From the NCBI RefSeq assembly GCF_030295325.1, contig NZ_AP027059.1, positions 2,166,637 through 2,230,636 on the forward strand: a DNA stretch of 64,000 bases, given 5' to 3'. The notes under the pieces are model-generated. The model did not search any database. It saw only the letters and a list, made by a program, of their open reading frames with translations, and had not been told where the DNA came from. This document shows, piece by piece, positions 1 through 7,414 of the stretch (its first letter is position 1; each line of letters begins with the position of its first letter). This DNA comes from Haliovirga abyssi (lineage in GTDB: Bacteria > Fusobacteriota > Fusobacteriia > Fusobacteriales > Haliovirgaceae). Both the position numbers and the translations under genes were made by a program.

Positions 1-190
1 AATTACAATTTTTTTGACAAATATTACTAAACTCTATAATCCCTCTATAATAAACTTTATCTCCTACATTATCTAATTTTATTTTATATGCTTTTTTATA
101 TAATTCTTTTAATTTTTCTTCATTTTCTTCTTTCATAAAAGATAATATTTCATTTCTCCCAAGCTCTTTTTCATTTGATACACTACTCAT
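1..190 (-). CDS. hydE: [FeFe]-hydrogenase maturase HydE, N-terminal part (partial)
   Basis: The reading frame begins at the ATG whose complement is at 188-190, preceded on the minus strand by a GGTGG ribosome-binding site, and runs off the left edge, leaving 63 codons. The translated start has a charged helical N-terminus and then RGIIEFSNIC, which matches the stretch just before the radical-SAM cysteine cluster in HydE and its relatives BioB and PylB. HydE is a radical-SAM enzyme needed to build the diiron subcluster of [FeFe] hydrogenase. The CxxxCxxC motif itself lies outside the window except for its first Cys, so BioB or PylB cannot be fully excluded. The wording around RGIIEFSN favours HydE. 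Confidence 0.65.
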   Translation of the reverse strand, partial: MSSVSNEKELGRNEILSFMKEENEEKLKELYKKAYKIKLDNVGDKVYYRGIIEFSNICQKNCN

Positions 191-354
191 TTTTACCACC
201 TTGCCTTTTTTTATTTTATTTCCATCTATATATTTTGAATCGCCAAATAATATTCGCAGGAATTACAATTCAAATATACATACGATTTCAACAATAAAAT
301 TATAACATATTTTTTTATTATTTTGAACTATTTTTTATAAAAAAAGTAAACAAT

Positions 355-606
355 TTAGTGAGTGCCGCAACTGCAACTAGAGCCAGAAAAAGCTTTCATT
401 ATGCTTTCATCAGTTCCATCAAAATAATTTATAACTTTTTCAGTACAAATATCACTACATTTTGTACATCCTACAGGACATTTTTCAGAATTAATTAAAT
501 TTATTTGATTATTTTCATTCACTAAAAGTCCTAAAGGACAAACTACCACACACGCCATACATTTTGTACATTTTCCACTAATTATAGGATACCAATTTTT
601 TGCCAT
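355..606 (-). CDS. 2[4Fe-4S] ferredoxin-like protein
   Basis: An 83-residue protein with two four-cysteine clusters: C13-x2-C16-x2-C19-x3-C23-P and C43-P-x2-C47-x2-C50-x3-C54. This is the arrangement of bacterial 2[4Fe-4S] ferredoxins that carry low-potential electrons in the cytoplasm. The start is the ATG at 604-606, because GGAGGG lies 5 nt upstream; an in-frame TTG four codons earlier overlaps that ribosome-binding site. The protein ends in an unusual CSCGTH tail with two extra cysteines that could bind metal. It lies just upstream of hydE on the same strand, consistent with hydrogenase or redox metabolism, although the 164-bp gap leaves co-transcription open. Confidence 0.8.
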   Translation of the reverse strand: MAKNWYPIISGKCTKCMACVVVCPLGLLVNENNQINLINSEKCPVGCTKCSDICTEKVINYFDGTDESIMKAFSGSSCSCGTH

Positions 607-930
607 TTTTCCCTCCAAATTTTATTTTTTTATTTCCTAAAGTTTTTTTATCTTATATCGATAAATATAATATCCAAAGATATATCTCCCCGATGTATCT
701 TAAAGAATGTTAAAAATTACAGAAATAGTATTTTTAACATTCAAATCCATGATATTTAGAAGAATAGGGCTTTTACCAGCTCTATTCTTCTATAAAAACA
801 TCCCGTTTCGGATGATTTAAAGAACGTTTAAAAAATAAGTTTCTTGTATTTTGTTATAAAAACGCTTTAATCGTTGCGTATTTTATAATAAAATGATAAG
901 GTTGTTTTTAAATCGTTCCTAAGAAAGAGC
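607..930. other. Intergenic region with two palindromes and a family A element
   Basis: No gene is visible. From left to right it holds an inverted repeat at about 704-742 (GAATGTTAAAAAT.../...TATTTTTAACATTC) that resembles a worn, shortened family A element; a clean hairpin at 758-791 with 10-bp arms AGAAGAATAG/CTATTCTTCT but no T-run on either side; and a full family A element at 821-919. The role of the 758-791 hairpin is unknown. It lies in the 5' region of the ferredoxin gene. Confidence 0.6.
821..919. mobile_element. Family A palindromic MITE-like element, copy A1 (99 bp)
   Basis: Starts AGAACGTTTAAAAAATAA and ends TTTTTAAATCGTTCC, with a mirrored interior (ATTTTGTTATAAAAACGC against GCGTATTTT..AAAAT), so the whole copy can fold as one long hairpin. 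It is flanked by TAA at 818-820 and 920-922, read as a 3-bp target duplication. It has no coding capacity. It abuts the terminator stem at the end of hemZ. Confidence 0.8.
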
Positions 931-948
931 TTAGTGTAGCTCTTTCTT
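921..948 (-). terminator. Hairpin overlapping the hemZ stop codon
   Basis: Perfect 11-bp arms AAGAAAGAGCT/AGCTCTTTCTT around a 6-nt loop that contains part of the hemZ stop codon. On the minus strand the T-run is short, because family A copy A1 begins directly behind the stem. It probably served as the hemZ terminator before the insertion. Confidence 0.5.
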
Positions 949-2322
949 TATTTTTTGTACTTTATTTTTTAATCTCTCATCAAATTCTTTAATGTATATT
1001 ATTGGATCTTTCGGATTTATTAATCTAGTTATATCTTCTCCATTTACAAATTTTGTTATTGCTCCTCCACCTATCCCTATTGTAGTTTGATTTTCTTCTA
1101 TTACTTGGATATTAAACACAGATTCTTTCCCTTTTACTGAATAACCTATATTCTCTCCCCAATCAGCACTATTTTTTTGTCTATACATATAATAAGGAGC
1201 TAATTTTTTTTCATTTAAAACCTCTTTTAATGCTTTTTCTAATTTTTCTCCATTCAATTCTTCAATTTCATGCCCTTTTTTATATAATTTAGATGCTTTT
1301 TTTAATGCTAACATATGAATTGTTAAATTTTCCATATCATATTTTTTTATATTTTTTATTGTTTCCAAAATATCTTCTGTTGTTTCTCCTGGAAGTCCGA
1401 TAATAAAATCCATATTTATTATAAGCCCTATCTTTTTAGATATTTCATACATTTTATCAAATTTTTCTCTATTAAACACTCTATTCACTTTCATTAAAGT
1501 ATCCTCATTAAACGTTTGAGGATTAAGGCTAATTCTATCAACTCCATATTTTTTTAATATTTCCAGTTTTTTTTCATTTAAAACATCACTTCTTCCTGCT
1601 TCAAAAGTAAATTCCTTCAAATTAGAAATATCGAAATTTTCTCTGACTTTTTTCAAAAGAGATTCCATTTCATATTCAGATAATATAGCCGGAGTTCCTC
1701 CACCTATATATATCGATTCTATTCCCACTTCTAATTCTTTTGTTAATTCACCAATTATTTTTATTTCTTCCAATAGTTTTTCCAAAAAATCTCCATAACG
1801 CTCTCCCATTTTTCCTTTTTTTTCATACGAAGCAAATGAACAATATGTACATTTTGTGGGACAATATGGTATCCCTATATAAACAGTTATAGCTTTTCTA
1901 TTTAAATATTTTAGTTCAGTCTCAACTATTTCTAATAACAGATCTATCTTATCCTCTGATACTAAATATATTTTTTCTAATAAATATTTGATTTTATCTA
2001 TTGAAAACCTTTTATCCATAAATTTTCTGACTAATTTTGTTAATCTTACTCCAGTTAGTGATCCCCATTTATATTTTTTGTCATATAGTTTTAATAATCC
2101 TGATTTTGCCATAATTTTTTTCTGTTCTTCAAATCCATCTATATTGCTTTCTGAAAATTTGATTTTTTTATCTTCTTTTTTTAATTCTAATATAATTTCT
2201 TTATTTTCTTTTATTAAATTTATCTCTATATTATCGTCTTTAGCTTCTGGAATTAATATTCTAATAAACTCTTTTATACCTGCTATTTTTAATTCAAAAT
2301 TTGATTTTATTATTTTTATCAC
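931..2322 (-). CDS. hemZ: HemZ-like oxygen-independent coproporphyrinogen III dehydrogenase
   Basis: A 463-residue radical-SAM protein of the HemN/HemZ group. The cluster motif C154-x3-C158-x2-C161 lies in GIPYCPTKCTYCSF and is followed by the SAM-binding GGGTP near residue 208. A C-terminal RQKNSADWGENIGY segment is typical of HemZ. The family oxidatively decarboxylates coproporphyrinogen III in anaerobic haem synthesis, although several HemN relatives have other roles. The N-terminal ~140 residues precede the radical-SAM barrel, as in HemZ. The start is uncertain: the annotated GTG sits inside the ribosome-binding site AGAGAGGTGAT, and the codon at ideal spacing is ATA, three codons further in. 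No other haem genes are in view. Confidence 0.75.
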   Translation of the reverse strand: MIKIIKSNFELKIAGIKEFIRILIPEAKDDNIEINLIKENKEIILELKKEDKKIKFSESNIDGFEEQKKIMAKSGLLKLYDKKYKWGSLTGVRLTKLVRKFMDKRFSIDKIKYLLEKIYLVSEDKIDLLLEIVETELKYLNRKAITVYIGIPYCPTKCTYCSFASYEKKGKMGERYGDFLEKLLEEIKIIGELTKELEVGIESIYIGGGTPAILSEYEMESLLKKVRENFDISNLKEFTFEAGRSDVLNEKKLEILKKYGVDRISLNPQTFNEDTLMKVNRVFNREKFDKMYEISKKIGLIINMDFIIGLPGETTEDILETIKNIKKYDMENLTIHMLALKKASKLYKKGHEIEELNGEKLEKALKEVLNEKKLAPYYMYRQKNSADWGENIGYSVKGKESVFNIQVIEENQTTIGIGGGAITKFVNGEDITRLINPKDPIIYIKEFDERLKNKVQKIKKELH

Positions 2323-2434
2323 CTCTCTTAATTTATTTTATTTTTATTATATCATATTTATCAAATTTTATGTATAGGTTATTGTGACATTATACACAAT
2401 AAAATTTAAAATAAAAACAGACGACTTAATATAC

Positions 2435-3910
2435 TGTACCCTATAAGATGGACATTTAAAAAAAAGTTGCATCAGATATGGTATTTTTATATAATATCTA
2501 TAATGTTAATTTAATAGATTGGAGGATTTCATGAGCAACAAAATATTCACAAAAAAAGAGATTGAAATTTTATCAAAAAATAAATATGTCAAAACTATAA
2601 GTTCTAAGGCAATCACATATACATCAGAATTCAGAAGAATTTTTATTGCAGAAAGTCAAGATAAAATTTTACCTAGAGCAATATTTGAAAAATATGGATT
2701 TGACGTACAAGTATTAGGGATGAAAAGGATTCGATCAGCAGCAGCAAGATGGAGACGTGCCTATAAAGAGCAAGGAGTATTAGGGTTAGATGATAGAAGA
2801 AAAGAGAACTCTGGACGACCTTTAGAAAGAGAGCTATCTTTAGAAGAGAAATATGAAAGGCTTCAAGTAAAAAATGATTATCTTCAAGCGGAGATTGATT
2901 TGCTAAAAAAGCTAGACGTGCGAGAAAGAGAGGTGAACGGTAAATTAATTGAATTATCGCCATCAGAAAAGTTTGTTATAATCAAAGATGTAATAGAAAC
3001 AAGTGGTGTAAAAAATATTATAAAATATTTATGTGAAGTTGCAGAAATTTCTAGAACAAGTTATTATAACTATTTGTCTGAAACTTCCAAAACAAATAAA
3101 AGCAATCAAGAATTAGAAGATGAAAAAGCAAGAGATTTAATCATAAAAGCATATGAATTCAAAGGTAGGCAAAAGGGAGCTAGACAGATAAAAATGACTT
3201 TAGAAAATGAATTTGCTACAATTTTTAATCTGAAAAAAATCAGAAGAATTATGAAAAAATATAGTATTGTATGTACGATTAGAAAGGCAAATCCTTATAA
3301 GAGAATAGCAAAGGCTACAAAAGAGCATACAACTATTCCAAATAAATTGAATAGGGAATTTAAACAAGAAATACCAGGGAAAATATTATTAACAGATATA
3401 ACATACCTATCATATGGTAATGGTCAACGTGCGTATTTATCAACTATTAAGGATAGTTCAACAGGAGAAATACCTGCATATGTATTATCTAAAAATATTA
3501 AGTTAGAAATTGCAACAGAAACAATAAGAACTCTTATGGAAAACAAAAGCTTTAAAATTCATAAGGATGCATTAATACATTCTGATCAAGGAGTCCATTA
3601 TACAAGCCCAACATTTCAAAAATTAGTTAAAAATAGTGGCTTAGATCAGTCAATGTCAAGAAGAGGTAATTGCTGGGACAATGCTCCTCAAGAATCATTT
3701 TTTGGCCACTTTAAAGATGAAGCAAATATTAAAGAATGTAATACATTTGAAGAATTAATTAATGAGATTGATGATTATATGGATTATTATAATAATTATA
3801 GATGTCAGTGGGGATTAAAAAAGATGACTCCTATAAAATATAGAAATCATCTTTTAGAAAATAAATCAGCTTAACTACTTTTTTTTAAAATGTACTTGAC
3901 AAAGGGTACA
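2435..3910 (+). mobile_element. IS3-family insertion sequence, complete
   Basis: The ends are TGTACCCT and AGGGTACA, forming imperfect inverted repeats of about 27 bp that also share an ACATTT..AAAA inner block. The element is about 1476 bp and carries one transposase gene on the plus strand. TG...CA ends and the DDE transposase place it in the IS3 family, probably near the IS150 group. No perfect target duplication was found: the flanks are ATAC on the left and GATT on the right. The outer flanks are the two arms of a terminator hairpin. Confidence 0.85.
2531..3874 (+). CDS. IS3-family transposase, single fused frame
   Basis: A 447-residue DDE transposase. Residues 1-140 correspond to OrfA, with helix-turn-helix segments and a coiled-coil stretch around 100-130. 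Residues 145-447 correspond to OrfB, with the catalytic residues D289 (LLTDITY), D352 (HSDQGVHYTSP) and E388 (NAPQESFFGHFK), and D(35)E spacing. Most IS3 elements join two frames by a -1 frameshift, whereas here both parts lie in one frame, which occurs in some branches. The start is the ATG at 2531, 5 nt after GGAGG; an upstream TTG overlaps that site. The gene looks intact and the element may be active. Confidence 0.9.
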   Translation: MSNKIFTKKEIEILSKNKYVKTISSKAITYTSEFRRIFIAESQDKILPRAIFEKYGFDVQVLGMKRIRSAAARWRRAYKEQGVLGLDDRRKENSGRPLERELSLEEKYERLQVKNDYLQAEIDLLKKLDVREREVNGKLIELSPSEKFVIIKDVIETSGVKNIIKYLCEVAEISRTSYYNYLSETSKTNKSNQELEDEKARDLIIKAYEFKGRQKGARQIKMTLENEFATIFNLKKIRRIMKKYSIVCTIRKANPYKRIAKATKEHTTIPNKLNREFKQEIPGKILLTDITYLSYGNGQRAYLSTIKDSSTGEIPAYVLSKNIKLEIATETIRTLMENKSFKIHKDALIHSDQGVHYTSPTFQKLVKNSGLDQSMSRRGNCWDNAPQESFFGHFKDEANIKECNTFEELINEIDDYMDYYNNYRCQWGLKKMTPIKYRNHLLENKSA

Positions 3911-3951
3911 GATTATAAAAGTCGCCTGTCAAATATAAAACTTTTTTTATT

Positions 3952-6783
3952 TTAGTGCAAAACTACCATTTCATTAGTGCTAAGATCAAATGTAGCTGAA
4001 CCATTTGAAACGCTTACACTATCACTTCCTAAAATACTTTGATAAGTTCCATTAGATTTAGCTAAACCGCTAACAGATAATGTAGTATGAGCTCCTCTAT
4101 TCACCGCAACTGTTACTACATCATTTCCATCAACTCTTTCAAATACAAGTACATCATCATTTACCCATTTTTCATTATACGCACCTTTTTGTACAGCACT
4201 GCTATTTGCTCTTAAATTTGATAATTTCCCAAGTTCACCATATAACGGTGTAGTTGTATCAAATGAAGGCATCATTTCTCTATTCCAAGGATCTTCTCCT
4301 GTTTTAACTTGCCCAAATACAACTTCTTGATTTCCATTAGATGTATATTGCTCCGTTCCATAATAAACAACAGGTATTCCTGGTAGCACTTCCAAAAGTT
4401 CTATCCCTAAATCTATTCTTTGTTTCATATAATTTTCATCATTCCAACCTTTTACATATTTCAAATATGTTGCTGTTCTTCTAGCATCATGATTGTCCAT
4501 AAATGTTGGTTGCCAATCTGGTGAATTAAATTCATTTGCTCTTTGTTTTACATAATTACTTAAATCTTTCATTGTTGAATCATCTGCTATAGCTCCTTCT
4601 ATTTTGTATTTCATTTGGAAATCCAACACTGCAGATCCAGAACTGTTTGCAAAATTTATAGAAGCTGAATTTCCTGCTCCAGCATCATACCATTCTCCAA
4701 AGAAATATACACCTTGAGTTCTATGTAATGTATTTATTGCATAATCATTCAAAGTAGTAGTAAATTCTTTTATAAAGTCTCCATCAATATGTTTTACTGC
4801 ATCTAGTCTAAACGCATCAACTCCTGCATCCATCCATTTTTCTGCCGCTCCAATTAAATAATTTTTTGTTAATTGACTTTTATGACAGAAATCTGCTAAT
4901 CCATACATATCTTTTACTATATAATTAGGATAAATATCCCAATCTCCTGCCGCTGCATCTATACCGCCATTATGATGATAATAATTTCCATAAGCCCATT
5001 GTTTTCCACCCATATCAAAATATCTTGTCGGTCCATCATTTGGATGATCTGTTAATTTAACTCCATCCTTATATAACGCTCCATATTCATCAGTATATGC
5101 AGGATTAGAGTGATTTAAAGCAAAATCTAAAACTAATTTCATCCCTCTTTTTTCCATTTGTTTATCTAATTCTTTAACTAAAGCCCAATCTCCTAAATGT
5201 TCATCAACTTCATAAAAATCTTTCGCCCAATATCCATGATATCCAACTTGGTCATAAGTTTCGTCTACTCCATCTGTATTATCCACTAATGGAGTTACCC
5301 AAACTGCTGTTATTCCCATATTTTTTAAATAATCAAGTTTATTTATAAGCCCTTGTATATCTCCACCAAAATATTTTCTCCAATTGCTCTTATCTGCTGA
5401 ATATTGCGCTGGATTATTTCCATTATTGTTAGATGGATCTCCATCGCTAAATCTATCAGTCATTAAGAAATAAATTGTTCTTCCTCTCATATCTACAACT
5501 GGAGGTACAATTTCTGTTGCTGTTATTTCTTTTGTAGTTTCATTAAATATTATTTTATATTCTTTATCCCCTGCTGGGACAGAAGATGCATAAGTTTCGC
5601 TTTCATCATCATTCACTATGCTAAATGCTACATCAGCTCCAAAAGTAACAGTTATTTCTCCATTAGTTAAAATATCTTTTCCAAAATTGTTTGCTGCACC
5701 TTTAAAATACCAGCTAGGTCCAACTTGTTCTGCTGCTGTTATTGTTTTTGTCCCTGCATCAAATGCTACTAAATAATTAGTGTTAGCATTCAAACTGTAA
5801 TCTGCTGTTGGATAATTTTCTGTCCAGTCTCCATAATGATCTATTTTAAATCTTGGTCCGCCTCCATCATCTCCAGCTCCTGTTGTTATTGATGTCTCCC
5901 ATTTTCCTGTTGTACTATTATAAGTAAGTGCATCTGCTGCCCAACCATTAAAGCTTCCTCTTATAAACCATCCATCCTCTGGAGTTGTTTGCTCTGTAGC
6001 TGTTATCGCTTTTGTTGTTTCGTTAAATGTTATTTTATATTTTTTATCTCCTGCTGGGACAGAAGATGCATAAGTTTCGCTTTCATCATCATTCACTATG
6101 CTAAATGCTACATCAGCCCCAAAAGTAACAGTTATTTCTCCATTAGTTAAAATATCTTTCTCAAAATTATTTGCCGCACCTTTAAAATACCAGCTAGGTC
6201 CAACTTGTTCTGTTGCTGTTATCGCTTTTGTACCTGCATCAAATGCTACTAAATAATCACTGTTAGCATTCAAAGTATAATCTGCTGTTGGATAATTTTC
6301 TGTCCAATCTCCATAATGATCTATTTTAAATCTTGGTCCGCCTCCATCATCTCCAGCTCCCGTTGTTATTGATGTCTCCCATTTTCCTGTTGTACTATTA
6401 TAAGTAAGTGCATCTGCTGCCCAACCATTAAAACTTCCTCTTATGTACCAAGCATCTACAGGATTACCTTTCGGAGTCGCTGTTATTGCTTTTGTATCAT
6501 CATAAAATACAATTGTATAAGTTTTATTTGCATCTACTGTATAATCTTGAGCTGGATACGATTCCGCCCAATCTCCATAACGATCTATCTTAAATCTTGG
6601 TCCGCCACCACTATCTCCATTTGCAAAAGTTACTTCCAATTCCCATTTATGATTCCCTTGATACGTCATTTGTGTGCCTTGCCACGAGTTAGCGCTCCCC
6701 TTTAAATAAGCTTGATTCCAGTCTGCATAAATCCCCATTGTGAAAACTAAAAATGCAGTAATCAAAATTGATACTCTCTTCAT
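3952..6783 (-). CDS. Secreted GH13 alpha-amylase with five N-terminal starch-binding-like modules
   Basis: 943 residues. Signal peptide 1-20 (cut after GIYA), then five beta-sandwich modules at about 24-105, 110-195, 197-266, 271-356 and 358-425, and a GH13 catalytic domain from about 432. The GH13 signatures are intact: VLDFALNHSN (551-560), FRLDAV with nucleophile D661, FFGEWYD with acid/base E697, and FMDNHDARR with D766. The longer modules contain WYIRGSFNGW and GGPRFKIDHYGDW, resembling SusE/CBM26-like starch-binding folds. Residues 112-265 are almost identical to 272-425. It should hydrolyse alpha-1,4-glucans outside the cell. The start follows AAGGAGGAAGAAAG. Its terminator holds the IS3 element, and the divergent neighbour carries the same modules. 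Confidence 0.9.
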   Translation of the reverse strand: MKRVSILITAFLVFTMGIYADWNQAYLKGSANSWQGTQMTYQGNHKWELEVTFANGDSGGGPRFKIDRYGDWAESYPAQDYTVDANKTYTIVFYDDTKAITATPKGNPVDAWYIRGSFNGWAADALTYNSTTGKWETSITTGAGDDGGGPRFKIDHYGDWTENYPTADYTLNANSDYLVAFDAGTKAITATEQVGPSWYFKGAANNFEKDILTNGEITVTFGADVAFSIVNDDESETYASSVPAGDKKYKITFNETTKAITATEQTTPEDGWFIRGSFNGWAADALTYNSTTGKWETSITTGAGDDGGGPRFKIDHYGDWTENYPTADYSLNANTNYLVAFDAGTKTITAAEQVGPSWYFKGAANNFGKDILTNGEITVTFGADVAFSIVNDDESETYASSVPAGDKEYKIIFNETTKEITATEIVPPVVDMRGRTIYFLMTDRFSDGDPSNNNGNNPAQYSADKSNWRKYFGGDIQGLINKLDYLKNMGITAVWVTPLVDNTDGVDETYDQVGYHGYWAKDFYEVDEHLGDWALVKELDKQMEKRGMKLVLDFALNHSNPAYTDEYGALYKDGVKLTDHPNDGPTRYFDMGGKQWAYGNYYHHNGGIDAAAGDWDIYPNYIVKDMYGLADFCHKSQLTKNYLIGAAEKWMDAGVDAFRLDAVKHIDGDFIKEFTTTLNDYAINTLHRTQGVYFFGEWYDAGAGNSASINFANSSGSAVLDFQMKYKIEGAIADDSTMKDLSNYVKQRANEFNSPDWQPTFMDNHDARRTATYLKYVKGWNDENYMKQRIDLGIELLEVLPGIPVVYYGTEQYTSNGNQEVVFGQVKTGEDPWNREMMPSFDTTTPLYGELGKLSNLRANSSAVQKGAYNEKWVNDDVLVFERVDGNDVVTVAVNRGAHTTLSVSGLAKSNGTYQSILGSDSVSVSNGSATFDLSTNEMVVLH
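5510..6450 (-). repeat. Tandem ~480-bp duplication inside the GH13 amylase
   Basis: Two consecutive copies of a module pair (about 6450-5990 and 5970-5510 on the minus strand) encode nearly the same 154 residues at a 160-residue spacing. The DNA itself is nearly identical over long runs, which points to a recent unequal-crossover duplication. Confidence 0.85.
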
Positions 6784-7149
6784 CTTTCTTCCTCCTTATA
6801 ATTTTGTTTTGATTTTGATTGTTATTTTCTTTTAAAGAACATTACAACCTTTTTAAGTGCTTAGCAACAATTAACTATAGCAATTTTGTTTCAAAAAAAA
6901 TTATTTTTATTTTCAATGAATACTAACCTTCAGAAATCATTTTTAAACTTAATGTATATTTTTTTATACACAATGCAACTTTTTTTACCCATCTTTTCAC
7001 TTACGATTATTTTTTAACCAATGATTAAATTATTAAATAATAAAAAAAAGCTTAATTTTAACGGCTATTTTTAATATAATTTAATATTTTGAACTGTTCC
7101 AGCATTTTTTGAACTATATTTGCTACTGAATGTTTAACTATTAACCGCA

Positions 7150-7352
7150 GAAACGTTTGGAAAATAATTTTTTTATATTTTGTTATAAAAACGCTTAAAG
7201 AATATTTAAAAAATAAGTTTTTCATATTTTGTTATAAAAACGCTTAAATCATTGCGTATTTTAGAACAAAATTAGGAAGGTTATTTTTAAATCATTCCTA
7301 AATCATTGCATATTTTAGAACAAAATAGAAATGTTGTTTTTTTAGCTATTCC
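7150..7352. mobile_element. Family A element, outer copy A2, interrupted by copy A3
   Basis: The left half GAAACGTTTGGAAAATAA...AACGCTT and the right half ATCATTGCATATTTTAG...TATTCC together make one 100-bp family A element once the 103-bp insert is removed. GCA flanks it at 7147-7149 and 7353-7355 as a 3-bp target duplication. Confidence 0.8.
7199..7298. mobile_element. Family A element, inner copy A3 (100 bp), nested in A2
   Basis: Starts AGAATATTTAAAAAATAAG and ends TTTTTAAATCATTCC. It is flanked by TAA at 7196-7198 and 7299-7301. Removing 100 bp plus one TAA rejoins the outer copy seamlessly, so this copy arrived second. Confidence 0.85.
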
Positions 7353-7375
7353 GCAGTTATATTGTAGTTATATTA

Positions 7376-7395
7376 TAGATAGAAATTTCTATCTA
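7376..7395. promoter_or_regulatory. Perfect 20-bp palindrome, candidate operator of the GH57 gene
   Basis: TAGATAGAAATTTCTATCTA is a perfect inverted repeat just before the ribosome-binding site AAGGAGGATG (7401-7410). It overlaps or follows the likely promoter, so it could be a repressor site or a 5'-UTR stem. No second copy was noticed. Confidence 0.5.
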
Positions 7396-7414
7396 AAAAA
7401 AAGGAGGATGTAAA

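Larger units (their letters stand above)
2405..3929 (-). terminator. Terminator of the GH13 amylase gene, split by an IS element
   Basis: The arms ACAGACGACTT (2417-2427) and AAGTCGCCTGT (3919-3929) are complementary with one mismatch, and on the minus strand the outer arm is followed by GTTTTTATTTT. Together they form a terminator hairpin for the gene ending at 3952. The IS3 element occupies its loop, so the arms are now about 1.5 kb apart. Confidence 0.6.
6784..7414. other. Divergent intergenic region between the GH13 and GH57 genes
   Basis: A 631-bp region holding a nested pair of family A elements (7150-7352), a perfect 20-bp palindrome before the GH57 gene and an otherwise AT-rich stretch at about 6830-7140. 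No further gene was seen. I could not pick a convincing -35/-10 pair for either gene. Confidence 0.6.

Noticed and set aside
1988-2377. Hydrophobic plus-strand frame opposite hemZ
   Set aside because: Antisense shadow of an AT-rich gene; no ribosome-binding site, composition explained by the opposite strand.
2435-3910. IS3 element as the source of the family A elements
   Set aside because: The ends differ completely (TGTACCC versus GGAACG), so the IS transposase is not an evident mobiliser.
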